Source: Marivirga lumbricoides
GTDB taxonomy: Bacteria; Bacteroidota; Bacteroidia; Cytophagales; Cyclobacteriaceae
Length of the DNA: 64,000 bases
Reading direction: 5' to 3'
NCBI RefSeq assembly: GCF_014636295.1
Contig: NZ_BMEC01000001.1
Location: 558,001 to 622,000 of the forward strand
Positions 16,995 through 24,416 of this stretch are shown piece by piece (the stretch's first letter is position 1; each line of letters starts with the position of its first letter). The position numbers and the translations under genes were made by a program. Below the pieces are notes generated by a model. It was not told the DNA's origin and did no database searches. It saw nothing but the letters and a program-made list of their open reading frames with translations.

Positions 16995-17025
16995 ATACCA
17001 ACTAGTATGTTTTATTATATCTTTG
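16995..17025 (+). promoter_or_regulatory. TetR operator copy 2 with downstream -7 element
   Basis: ATACCAACTAGTAT (16995-17008) extends to a longer palindrome, ACATAC...GTATGT. The -7 box TATCTTTG is at 17018-17025. The operator sits between the expected -33 and -7 positions of the promoter for the downstream membrane operon. Confidence 0.72.
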
Positions 17026-17046
17026 CAACAGAAAATTGGAAGAAAT

Positions 17047-17484
17047 ATGGATACACATAATCACATTGTTCCCGACTTTACAATAAATGCTGCATTAGCG
17101 GCCGTGTTGATTGCTTTTGCATTTATCACAATAATGTCGTTTGTAAAAGAGCCCTATCGACAGAAAATAAATGCACTATTAATCGCGGGGGCAGGGGCAG
17201 TTTATTGGAGTGGCGGTTTAGGTGTTTGGGAATTTGTTTTTGGTTCGCTGATGCTATTTATTGCTTACAAAGGATTGAAACATTATTACTTTATTGGTAT
17301 TGGTTGGCTTTTGCACACAGGGTGGGACATACTGCACCATCTATACGGCAATCCAATCGTTTACCTTGAACCTTCTTCTTCGGCTGGTTGTGCGGTATGC
17401 GACCCAATACTTGCACTTTGGTTTTTCCTTGGAGCACCTACAATTTGGAAAGTATTTAAAAAACAAAAAACGATTACAGCTTAG
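17047..17484 (+). CDS. DUF6010-like membrane protein
   Basis: 145 residues from ATG 17047, preceded by GGAAGAA. Four or five hydrophobic helices cover most of the length. Conserved-looking polar residues lie in WDILHHLYGNPIV and the pair GCAVCDP near residue 118, a pattern I associate with DUF6010 membrane proteins. The function is unknown. It is first in the operon controlled by the TetR protein, with only 2 bp to the next gene. Confidence 0.65.
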   Translation: MDTHNHIVPDFTINAALAAVLIAFAFITIMSFVKEPYRQKINALLIAGAGAVYWSGGLGVWEFVFGSLMLFIAYKGLKHYYFIGIGWLLHTGWDILHHLYGNPIVYLEPSSSAGCAVCDPILALWFFLGAPTIWKVFKKQKTITA

Positions 17485-17486
17485 GT

Positions 17487-17951
17487 ATGTATTCAACGCT
17501 TTTATTCTTGCACTCCTTGGTTCGTTGGCTTGTATTAGTGTTTTTAGTGTATTCCATTTACAGAGCATTTGTGGGCTATACGAGAAACAAGTCTTTTTCA
17601 AAAACCGACAATGCTTTTCGACATTGGACAGCAACTGTTGCTCATATTCAATTGATGATTGGAATAATCCTTTATACTCAAAGTCCTGTTGTAAAATATT
17701 TTTTGGCAAATACTAAAACCGCCTTACAGAATTTAGACTTAACATTTTACGGTCTGATACATATTTTCTTAATGTTGACAGCCATTGTTGTATTGACAAT
17801 AGGCTCCGCCTTAGCAAAACGAAAACCAACGGACAAAGAGAAATTTAGAACAATGTTGGTTTGGTTTTCTATTGTACTAATCATCATTTTCATTGCCATT
17901 CCCTGGTCATTTTCACCGCTATCAAGCCGACCAAACTTTAGAACATTTTAA
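17487..17951 (+). CDS. Four-helix membrane protein, cytochrome-b-like pattern
   Basis: 154 residues with four predicted membrane helices (about residues 5-25, 48-66, 85-108, 122-142). Histidines at H9, in HWTATVAH and in LIHIF lie within or near helices, a pattern also seen in small heme-binding b-type proteins, but no defining motif is present. It is the second gene of the TetR operon, 2 bp after and 2 bp before its neighbours. Confidence 0.6.
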   Translation: MYSTLLFLHSLVRWLVLVFLVYSIYRAFVGYTRNKSFSKTDNAFRHWTATVAHIQLMIGIILYTQSPVVKYFLANTKTALQNLDLTFYGLIHIFLMLTAIVVLTIGSALAKRKPTDKEKFRTMLVWFSIVLIIIFIAIPWSFSPLSSRPNFRTF

Positions 17952-17953
17952 TT

Positions 17954-18277
17954 ATGAAGAAATTTTTTACAACAACAATAGGGCGTTTACGCCTTTTCGC
18001 TTTTTTAGAAGGAATCTCATTAATTATTTTGGTTTTCATAGCTGTTCCACTAAAGTATTACTTTGATAATCCTTCGCTATCAAAAAATCTTGGACCGATA
18101 CACGGAGCATTGTTCCTTTTGTTTGTATTTAACGCTTTACGTGTTGGTATAGAACAACAATGGAAATTCAAGGAAACAACCTGGAAAGTTCTTCTTGCCT
18201 GTTTTGTTCCATTTGGCACATTTTATGTTGACTATAAAATTCTTCGTAACATAAAAACGGATGAAAACCCAATATGA
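17954..18277 (+). CDS. DUF3817-family membrane protein
   Basis: 107 residues. The LRLFAFLEGISLIILVFIAVP start and the GPIHGALFLLFV helix match the DUF3817 family (small inner-membrane proteins with three helices, function unknown). The stop overlaps the next start (ATGA). It is the third gene of the TetR-controlled operon. Confidence 0.78.
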   Translation: MKKFFTTTIGRLRLFAFLEGISLIILVFIAVPLKYYFDNPSLSKNLGPIHGALFLLFVFNALRVGIEQQWKFKETTWKVLLACFVPFGTFYVDYKILRNIKTDENPI

Positions 18278-18789
18278 ATAAAACGGCAACAATATTTCTA
18301 TTCACAGTTGTATTCATAAGTTGTGGCGGTATAAATAGTCATAATTGTAAAGGCCAAAAAGATATGAATTCACCACTTATAAAGGAATTTACATACAATG
18401 CACCAGTTGAAGAAGTTTGGCAAGCATTAACGGAAACTGAAAAAATGAAAGAATGGTATTTTCCTCAATTGCAAAAATTCGAACCTAAAGTCGGTTTTAA
18501 ATTTCAATTTGAAGATGACAATGCTGAATATCAAAAAGTGTGGATTGTAACCAAAGTAACGGAAGGCAAAACTTTGGCACATACTTGGGCATACAAAGGC
18601 TATTCGGGAAGTTCAGAAGTAATATTTGACTTATTGTCGGAAGGGGACAAAACCAAATTAAGGGTGACTCAAACCGATTTGGAAAGTTTTCCCAACCATC
18701 CACATTTCAAAAGAGAACGGTTTGAATGGGGTTGGAATAATCTTCTTGGACAGAATCTAAAGCATCTTCTTGAAAAGAATAATAAATAA
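18274..18789 (+). CDS. SRPBCC (AHSA1-like) domain protein with N-terminal lipobox
   Basis: 171 residues. The C-terminal 140 residues from MNSPLIKEFTYNAPVEEVW onward are a START/SRPBCC fold (AHSA1 type) that binds small hydrophobic ligands. The first 30 residues carry a hydrophobic segment ending in FISCGG, a possible lipobox that is unusual for this normally cytosolic family. An internal ATG at 18364 would give a cytosolic form, so the true start is uncertain. It is the last gene of the cassette. Confidence 0.78.
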   Translation: MNKTATIFLFTVVFISCGGINSHNCKGQKDMNSPLIKEFTYNAPVEEVWQALTETEKMKEWYFPQLQKFEPKVGFKFQFEDDNAEYQKVWIVTKVTEGKTLAHTWAYKGYSGSSEVIFDLLSEGDKTKLRVTQTDLESFPNHPHFKRERFEWGWNNLLGQNLKHLLEKNNK

Positions 18790-18800
18790 AAAAAAGGGCA

Positions 18801-18868
18801 GCAGGTAACGTGTATAGTGCATAGCCCCCTTCGGGATGCTACGACACCATACACTAGCGTTGTAGCGC
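18801..18868 (+). repeat. attC-like recombination site 9 (short form)
   Basis: R'' GCAGGTAAC at 18801-18809 complements GTTACCTGC at 16278. GTGTATAGTGCATAGC pairs with GCTACGACACCATACAC around the tight loop CCCCTTCGGG. R' is GTTGTAGCGC at 18859. At 68 bp it is half the length of the others. Confidence 0.82.
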
Positions 18869-18879
18869 ATTGACTAAAA

Positions 18880-19635
18880 ATGAAAAAACTAAAATACATA
18901 CTTTCGATTTTGTTGGTAATTTGGGGATTGCTTATGGCTTGGTCTAAACTTTTCTCTGTTGGTCCACATTTTCCTTTCCTAACACTTTTGATAGTAGTTG
19001 CTCTGATTTTAGGAATTAGTAAATACAAAAAAGCGAACTTAACTTTCCTAGCATCCGCTTGCCTTTGGTTAATATCAAGTGCCGAAACAATTGGCTTTGT
19101 GATATTCTTCGATGAAGGTAATTACGGAAGAATGATATTAGGTGTTATTCCCTTTTCATTAAGCATTGGACTTCTTTTATCAACTCAAACTAAACTTAAA
19201 TTAATAAATACGAATGCTAAAAAAGTTTTTTTAGCATCTCTATTTGTATTAATAGGCATTGGTTCTTATGCATACAAGCCAACTACCAAAGAAGTTAATT
19301 GTTGGTATTTTTTGGACAGTGGAAAAACTTACAATGTCTTGTTAGCAGAAGCACCTGAAAGAACCTTTGAGGTTGAGTTATCATCAGACGAACTTAAAAA
19401 TGAAGTTAAAGCAGATGCTTTACAATATGAAGGACGAGATGGGTACTACTGTCCTGAAACAAAAGTGCGAGTGGTAACCAGATTTGGGACAATAATTTCA
19501 GCGCAAATAATGTCATTTAGAAATAGTGAGATCGATAAGAAAGTAACATTTAGTAGTCCAACAAAAATTCCTTTGAATAAGGTTAATGGAAAACTAGAGA
19601 TTCTCAAGCCATTTTTACTAAGCGTATGGAATTAA
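18880..19635 (+). CDS. Membrane protein with C-terminal extracytoplasmic domain
   Basis: 251 residues, no family recognised. Four hydrophobic helices (about residues 5-22, 28-45, 52-75, 82-100) and a fifth near residue 115-130 are followed by about 115 soluble residues rich in beta-strand pattern, with two cysteines (NCWYF, YYCPE). It is the only gene of the last clear cassette, 11 bp after the crossover. Confidence 0.65.
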   Translation: MKKLKYILSILLVIWGLLMAWSKLFSVGPHFPFLTLLIVVALILGISKYKKANLTFLASACLWLISSAETIGFVIFFDEGNYGRMILGVIPFSLSIGLLLSTQTKLKLINTNAKKVFLASLFVLIGIGSYAYKPTTKEVNCWYFLDSGKTYNVLLAEAPERTFEVELSSDELKNEVKADALQYEGRDGYYCPETKVRVVTRFGTIISAQIMSFRNSEIDKKVTFSSPTKIPLNKVNGKLEILKPFLLSVWN

Positions 19636-20015
19636 AAAAACGCACTACGACACTATGTGCTATGAAAAGCCATAAGAAAGCCAGCCAACCATAAATGGTA
19701 GGTTTGTTCTATGAATTTACGATATTTAATTCAAACTAAAGTCCCTAAAATTTTACTAGTCCAAATCCTTCACTTATTCTCCAGAAACAAAACCAGAAAA
19801 TTTCCTTTCTAATATAGACCTGCTTCCAGGTATTTTTCATTGGTTTTTGATAAATAGTTAGGATTTGAAGTAGGAAGAAAGTATGTTAATAACTATTAAA
19901 GCCAAGCTGGTATTAAGCATTTGTAAATGTTTGTTGTCGGTTAGTAAGAAAATATAATGTAGCTAAATGAACCTTTAGGTGTATTTAGCCAATTGTTGGG
20001 TAGCATTTGAGAAAA
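19636..20015. other. Intergenic stretch with a degenerate attC end
   Basis: GCACTACGAC at 19642-19651 differs by two bases from the complement of the cassette start GTTGTAGCGC, but no matching R' or right arm follows, so the site looks truncated. The rest has no ORF; 19905-20004 is the leader repeat listed separately. Confidence 0.5.
19905..20004 (+). repeat. Cassette leader repeat, copy A
   Basis: About 100 bp related to 54335-54445. It shares TTTGTT.TCGGTTAG, AAAATATA and a 28-nt hairpin (19962-19989, GCTAAATGAACC with GGTGTATTTAGC), then a boundary GTTGGGTAGC just before the gene start. Confidence 0.6.
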
Positions 20016-20762
20016 ATGAACAGAAAGATACTTTTAGCAGTAGGACTAATCATAGCTGTCGCCATCTTTTTGAAATATGGTAGGTCAGTCTATATGCCTG
20101 CGATAAATAAGATGAAGGGTAACGAGACTGTTGAATCAAGAACTACTGCCATCGAGGGAGAAGTATGGAGCCGACTTGAAAACAACTTGAATATGGCAGG
20201 TTACAAAATGGACTTTCCTAAGGAGATTATCTTAGCAGCATTTAAAGAAGAAAGAGTGTTACAGGTATACTCAAAGGATTACAATGGAATTAAGTTCATT
20301 AAGGAGTATCCGTTTACTGCATTCAGCGGTAATCTTGGACCCAAATTAAAAGAAGGCGACAAGCAGATACCAGAAGGGATTTATGAGGTTGAATATCTAA
20401 ATCCTAACAGCTCATTCTATCTTTCCATAAAAGTGAGTTACCCAAACGACTTTGACAAGGCTAAAACTGAACTATCGGACATTGCTAATATGGGCGGAGA
20501 TATTTTTATACACGGTAAATCAGCAACTATTGGGTGCATTCCGATTGGTGATGAAGCTATTGAAGAAGTGTTCCTTTTAACACAGAAGGCAATAAACAAT
20601 GGTGTTAAGGTAATAATTAGCCCAAGAGACTTTCGAACGAATTCTGAATACCCAAATATTTCGGGTATAGAATGGGAGAACGAATTGTATGAACTAATTG
20701 AAAAAGAAATAAAAACGCTACCCACGGATCAAATGGTGAACTTCCCCAACTATACTCTTTAA
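20016..20762 (+). CDS. L,D-transpeptidase (YkuD/YafK-like)
   Basis: 248 residues from ATG 20016 (a TTG 9 bp upstream is possible). An N-terminal membrane anchor or signal segment (about residues 5-20) precedes the catalytic domain. The YkuD signature is present as H166-G...S-x-G-C174-I-P, with His and Cys as the catalytic pair. Such enzymes cross-link peptidoglycan or attach proteins to it in the periplasm. It lies after the shared leader repeat, suggesting it was delivered as a cassette. Confidence 0.87.
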   Translation: MNRKILLAVGLIIAVAIFLKYGRSVYMPAINKMKGNETVESRTTAIEGEVWSRLENNLNMAGYKMDFPKEIILAAFKEERVLQVYSKDYNGIKFIKEYPFTAFSGNLGPKLKEGDKQIPEGIYEVEYLNPNSSFYLSIKVSYPNDFDKAKTELSDIANMGGDIFIHGKSATIGCIPIGDEAIEEVFLLTQKAINNGVKVIISPRDFRTNSEYPNISGIEWENELYELIEKEIKTLPTDQMVNFPNYTL

Positions 20763-20764
20763 AA

Positions 20765-20956
20765 TTTGAGAGTTCTGCACAACGGACAACCTATTCAATT
20801 GAATATGAATTAATTGTAAGTTCTGTTTACATACAATTCAAAGTTGAAGAGGAAGGAAAGTATATTTATAATGGGGAATTAACATGCTCATTTGAAGATA
20901 CCAACACTGAATATTCGTGCCGGTTCAGATACGAAATAGTTGGAACCAAACAGTAA
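20765..20956 (+). pseudogene. Coding-like fragment without a start
   Basis: An open frame of 63 residues ends in TAA at 20954-20956 and has a protein-like beta-strand pattern (YELIVSSVYIQFKVEEEG, CSFEDTNTEYSCRF), but there is no start codon and it directly follows the transpeptidase stop. It is probably the tail of a lost gene. Confidence 0.35.
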
Positions 20957-20962
20957 TAAACT

Positions 20963-21191
20963 CACCCTAACAATCTCTGATCTGCCATGTGTCAATCTGC
21001 TTTTTTAAAGTGTATCTGGACTCGACCGCTGCTCTGCCCATTCTGAGACATCATCGCTCTTATCAGCTTCTTTGGTTCTGGACTTGTACTTGTGAAACGC
21101 AGTGAATCGTGGATACTGTTGCGGGGTTGGTAGTTCCGCTATATTTCGAGCTATCTCTGAACACACAGCAGATAGCTTGGCGTTAGGTGTC
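20963..21191 (+). repeat. Degenerate attC-like site
   Basis: CACCCTAAC (20963-20971), a short pairing between ATCTGATCTGC-type and GCAGATAGCT-type arms, and GTTAGGTGTC (21182) just before the toxin-antitoxin pair. R'' matches its expected partner GTTGGGTAG at only six of nine positions, so this is tentative. Confidence 0.35.
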
Positions 21192-21206
21192 AGCCTATTT
21201 ATAAAG

Positions 21207-21237
21207 TTGCTATATTTAGAAACTTTCTCTACTTTTG
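21207..21237 (+). promoter_or_regulatory. Promoter of the HigBA pair
   Basis: TTG at 21207-21209 and TACTTTTG at 21230-21237 are separated by 20 bp, fitting the Bacteroidota TTG-N19/20-TAnnTTTG consensus. The toxin start is about 20 bp downstream of the predicted transcription start. Confidence 0.6.
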
Positions 21238-21261
21238 AAATGTTACAATAAGCAGTTGTTA

Positions 21262-21606
21262 ATGAAATACTTTGAAACTATTTTCCTTAATGATGCAGAA
21301 GACTTTGTAGCCACTCTTGATAAGAAATCTATCAAGAAAGTACTTTATAATATTGATTTAGCAGAGCAAACAAAAGATCCTGGTCTATTTAAAAAATTAG
21401 AAAAAGACATTTGGGAATTTAGAACCAAGTATTTAGGTATACAAATTCGCTTACTAGCGTTTTGGGATAAGGAAGGGAACAAAGAGACATTGGTTTTGGC
21501 AACGCATGGGTTTATAAAGAAAACCGATAAAGTTCCTAAAAAGGAGATTGATAGAGCAGTTGTTATCAGAATGAAATACTTTGAAGACAAAAAAAACAAT
21601 AAATGA
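21262..21606 (+). CDS. higB: HigB-like (Gp49/RelE superfamily) toxin
   Basis: 114 residues from ATG 21262. It resembles the phage-derived Gp49/HigB toxin family: the central LFKKLEKDIWEFRTKYLGIQIRLL, followed by a strand with LVLATHGFIKKTDKVPKKEIDRA. These proteins cleave mRNA at the ribosome. It is followed 1 bp later by an XRE antitoxin, the inverted toxin-first order typical of higBA. Confidence 0.85.
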   Translation: MKYFETIFLNDAEDFVATLDKKSIKKVLYNIDLAEQTKDPGLFKKLEKDIWEFRTKYLGIQIRLLAFWDKEGNKETLVLATHGFIKKTDKVPKKEIDRAVVIRMKYFEDKKNNK

Positions 21607-21607
21607 T

Positions 21608-21934
21608 ATGGCTACCAAGGAAATGAGAAGGACAACATTGTCTGAGATGAAGGACAGATATATCGGCCAAGTGGGAACTCCTGATAGAGATTCCTATGAG
21701 TATGAATTGAAAATGGAAGTGTTAGGCAAAATGATTAAGTCTGCGAGAAAAGAAAGAAATATGACTCAGGAACAATTAGGTAAACTTATTGGAGTTCAAA
21801 AATCCCAAATTTCTAAATTAGAAAGTAGCGCTAACAGCGCAACTATAGATACTATTATGAAAGTTTTTAAAGCATTGAAGGCTGATATCAACTTTCACGT
21901 AAAGTTAGAAGACGACTTTGTAAAACTAGCATAA
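21608..21934 (+). CDS. higA: HigA-like XRE-family antitoxin
   Basis: 108 residues from ATG 21608, just after the toxin TGA. An XRE helix-turn-helix spans about residues 42-95 (IKSARKERNMTQEQLGKLIGVQKSQISKLE). It should neutralise HigB and repress the promoter at 21207-21237. The pair is a common stabiliser of integron cassette arrays, consistent with its place at the array edge. Confidence 0.85.
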   Translation: MATKEMRRTTLSEMKDRYIGQVGTPDRDSYEYELKMEVLGKMIKSARKERNMTQEQLGKLIGVQKSQISKLESSANSATIDTIMKVFKALKADINFHVKLEDDFVKLA

Positions 21935-21953
21935 AGAAATAAAGCCGAACATC

Positions 21954-22042
21954 CAATCAAGAGTAGACGGCCATGAGCTATAATCCCACAATCTGCCCCG
22001 ACTTTTTTATCGGGGGTGCCCCTTCTCATCCGCTGGGTAGAC
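21954..22042 (+). repeat. Dispersed 90-bp repeat, copy 1
   Basis: It is similar to 59822-59908: both have GAGTA.ACGGCC.TGAGC, CCCACAA and a short hairpin around TTTTATCGGG, and each follows the last gene of an accessory segment. Confidence 0.6.
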
Positions 22043-22099
22043 TAATCTTTGTAAGCAATCCTCCTTATAGGATTCCATTTACTTTTTAAACTGTTACTC

Positions 22100-22243
22100 C
22101 TGTTTATGCGGGAAACACGGGCGCAATCCTGGTTGGGATGCTTGCGATTACTTTAGTGGCAGTGCTGATACAGCAACCCCGTTCAGAGCATTTTATTGCC
22201 AAAAGCACATCCTCGTAGAGCTTTAATTTTTTATTTACTAATT
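22100..22243 (+). ncRNA. Possible IS110 left-end (bridge-RNA-like) region
   Basis: A 140-bp structured, GC-richer stretch sits directly before the IS110 transposase remnant, where IS110-group elements encode their bridge RNA. The assignment is by position only; the transposase is dead, so any RNA would be a relic. Confidence 0.25.
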
Positions 22244-22430
22244 ATGAAACAGGAATCAATCTCAATGGAAGTCGTTCATCCGCATGCAGGGGATGTCGAT
22301 GTAGGTAGCAGCTAGCATTGGGAGGCTATAGGGCAATCCGAAATGAATCTGCATGCATTTGGCGTCTTCAACCCAGATTTATTCACCATGGTGTATTCCT
22401 TATCTCAATCTGGAAGAATATCTATTCCCA
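22244..22430 (+). pseudogene. IS110-family transposase, N-terminal remnant
   Basis: In one frame it reads MKQESISMEVVHPHAGDVDVGS, a TAG stop at about 22313, then HWEAIGQSEMNLHAFGVFNPDLFTM. This matches the start of IS110 transposases, whose RuvC-like DEDD domain opens with a GIDVG motif. Only about 60 codons survive, and the catalytic core and C-terminal serine domain are gone. It marks past IS activity at the right flank of the array. Confidence 0.65.
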
Positions 22431-22575
22431 GACCAGAAAAGAAAACTCCGATTGGTCAAGCGAATTAAAAAACAAATCGATAAATTCGGTCTGACTAATG
22501 AAGATATTGGATTTACAAATGACTTATTACCAATTGTTTAAATTTACGTTAGTCAGAATCTAAAGAGAGACCGAC

Positions 22576-23385
22576 TTGCTAAACATTGAAACATATAAGC
22601 CCGAACGATTCTCTGATTTAATTGAAAGAATTTGGATTGCAGATAATTTTGAAAAAGAAGTGAACCTGGTAATTCCCCCCAATCAATATGTTAATCTGGT
22701 TTTTCCTCTTAATAGTTCTAAATTTAATCGAAATCAAATCCGGATAAATACACCTCAAATAGAAGGTATATCAACTCAAAAAACAGTTTTAACCTACCCG
22801 GCTAATACAAAATTGATTGGCATCAGATTTTTTGCATTTGGCTTGTATCCGTTTGTTAAGTTACAGGGGAAAGAACTGATTAATAATTCCATTCCTTATC
22901 CTCCTGACACTGAAAAAATAAAGAAAACTATTGATTTTCCTATGGACGAATGTGATACTAATAAGATTGATAAGCTGTATAACTTACTAAGTGAGCTTTT
23001 TTGTCAAAAATCTTATGATGACATCTCTCCTATCATGAACTTTTACAATCAATTCAGATGGGAGGATGAAACACATACCATTGAAGATTATTGTAAAAAA
23101 TCAGAAACAAACTATACATCACTTAACCGGAAATTCACCAAAATAGTAGGGTTAAGCCCAAAAGGGTTTGAGAGACTCATAAAGTTCCGCAAATCATTAT
23201 GTAGTTTAATTGACAGTGAAGATAGTCTCACTTCAATAGGAGCAAATTCAGGGTATTTTGACCAGGCCCACTTTATTCGGGAATTTAAGATATTTCTAAA
23301 TCAAACGCCATCAAATTACAAAGCATTAATAAAACAGACGGATAAACAAAGTCAAATCATTAACTATAATTTCAAATTATTTTAG
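22576..23385 (+). CDS. AraC-family regulator
   Basis: 269 residues from a TTG start at 22576. The N-terminal half (NLVIPPNQYVNLVFPLN ... FFAFGLYPFVKL) is like the sensor domain of DUF6597-type AraC proteins. The C-terminal 100 residues hold two helix-turn-helices ending IGANSGYFDQAHFIREFKIFLNQTPSNY, the AraC signature. The following VOC and acetyltransferase genes may be its targets. Confidence 0.82.
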   Translation: MLNIETYKPERFSDLIERIWIADNFEKEVNLVIPPNQYVNLVFPLNSSKFNRNQIRINTPQIEGISTQKTVLTYPANTKLIGIRFFAFGLYPFVKLQGKELINNSIPYPPDTEKIKKTIDFPMDECDTNKIDKLYNLLSELFCQKSYDDISPIMNFYNQFRWEDETHTIEDYCKKSETNYTSLNRKFTKIVGLSPKGFERLIKFRKSLCSLIDSEDSLTSIGANSGYFDQAHFIREFKIFLNQTPSNYKALIKQTDKQSQIINYNFKLF

Positions 23386-23456
23386 TGTTTAAAATATACA
23401 ATTCTTAAAAATTTTCTCGCTCTAATTTTGTGCTGTAATATTAAATATAATACAGC

Positions 23457-23846
23457 ATGAAAATAGAACATGTAGCCATTTGGGCAAAAGACCTTGAAAT
23501 TATAAAAGAGTTTTATGCCAAGTATTTTGGGATGCAGTGTAGTGAGAAATATACAAATTCCCAAAAGTGTTTTTCTTCCTATTTTTTATCATTTGCGGGG
23601 GCTAAAACAAGATTAGAAATTATGAGTCGTCCAGAGATAGAAGATCTGGACAGAAAACATTCTACATCTTACGGATTAACACATTTTTCAATCTCAGTGG
23701 GGAGCAAAAGTAAAGTTGATCGCTTAACTGAGAGATTTCGTAAGGATGGTTATCATATTGTTGGAGAACCTCGAACTACGGGTGATGGGTATTACGAAAG
23801 TGTTATTGAGGATTGCGAAAGCAATTGGGTCGAAATTGCAGAATAA
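23457..23846 (+). CDS. VOC (glyoxalase/bleomycin-resistance-like) protein
   Basis: 129 residues with two beta-alpha-beta-beta-beta modules. HVAIWAKDLEIIKEFYAKYFGM at the start and HFSISVGSK in the middle place the usual metal-ligand histidines, and a terminal WVEIAE supplies the glutamate. The substrate is unknown; relatives act in methylglyoxal detoxification or antibiotic binding. The stop overlaps the next start (TAATG). Confidence 0.85.
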   Translation: MKIEHVAIWAKDLEIIKEFYAKYFGMQCSEKYTNSQKCFSSYFLSFAGAKTRLEIMSRPEIEDLDRKHSTSYGLTHFSISVGSKSKVDRLTERFRKDGYHIVGEPRTTGDGYYESVIEDCESNWVEIAE

Positions 23847-24406
23847 TGAAAACAGAAAAGCAAAAAATGTTGATGGGCGAACTATACGATCCGTCTGATA
23901 GAGAATTATCAAATGATCGCTTGCAAGCCAGATTATTATTAAAAGAATTGAATGATTCGAGAGAGGACGAAGCATCAAAAAGAGTGGATCTTTTGAAAAA
24001 GTTGATTCCCAACACCGGAGTCAACTTGTATATACAAACACCTTTTTACTGTGATTATGGTGAAAACATCGAGATTGGCAATGATGTCTATTTTAACTTC
24101 AATTGTGTGATATTAGATGTTAATCGAGTCAAAATTGGTAGTAGAACAATGTTTGGACCCAACGTCCAGGTTTATACAGCTACACATCCCATAGATTATA
24201 AAGAGCGTGCATCAGGACTGGAATTTGCAAAACCTATTACTATCGGTGAAGATGTTTGGATTGGTGGTAGTGCCATCATTTGCCCGGGAGTAAGTATAGG
24301 TGATAGAAGCATAATTGGTGCAGGAAGTGTTGTGACAAAAGATGTTCCTTCCGATGTGTTTGCAGCAGGGAATCCATGTGTAATTATCAGAAATCTGAAA
24401 ACCTAA
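23846..24406 (+). CDS. Maltose/galactoside O-acetyltransferase-like enzyme
   Basis: 186 residues from ATG 23846. The N-terminal Mac domain (MLMGELYDPSDRELSNDRLQA) is followed by a left-handed beta-helix of hexapeptide repeats (IGNDVYFNFNCVILDV, IGSRTMFGPNVQVYT, HP, IGEDVWIGGSAIICPG, IGDRSIIGAGSVV). The catalytic His is probably in ATHPID. It transfers acetyl from acetyl-CoA to a sugar or similar acceptor. It is coupled to the VOC gene. Confidence 0.88.
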   Translation: MKTEKQKMLMGELYDPSDRELSNDRLQARLLLKELNDSREDEASKRVDLLKKLIPNTGVNLYIQTPFYCDYGENIEIGNDVYFNFNCVILDVNRVKIGSRTMFGPNVQVYTATHPIDYKERASGLEFAKPITIGEDVWIGGSAIICPGVSIGDRSIIGAGSVVTKDVPSDVFAAGNPCVIIRNLKT

Positions 24407-24416
24407 ACCTAATATA

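Larger units (their letters stand above)
1..19651 (+). mobile_element. Integron-like gene cassette array without a visible integrase
   Basis: All genes here point the same way and are separated by nine attC-like sites (5644, 7726, 9641, 10481, 12144, 13729, 14840, 16151, 18801). In each complete cassette the bases following the putative crossover (GTT...) are the reverse complement of the bases ending in AAC at the start of its terminal site, for example GTTAGGCAAC at 9767 with GTTGCCTAAC at 10481. Stems share GTATA-like left arms and ACCGTT just before the next cassette. This matches integron cassette architecture. The left end lies outside the window, and the right end fades after a degenerate R'' at 19642. 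No tyrosine recombinase gene is present, so mobility in trans is inferred. Confidence 0.8.
21935..22575. other. Gene-free stretch with repeat and IS remnant
   Basis: It contains the 90-bp repeat copy (21954-22042), a possible IS110 left end (22100-22243), and the IS110 transposase remnant (22244-22430). After that, a short open stretch (22395-22541, LEEYLFPDQKRKLRLVK...) ends in TAA without a credible start; it may be the end of another lost gene. Confidence 0.5.

Noticed and set aside
22353-22541. 62-residue ORF next to the IS110 remnant
   Set aside because: Its first half is an alternative frame of the IS110 remnant; the second half has no start and no recognisable family.
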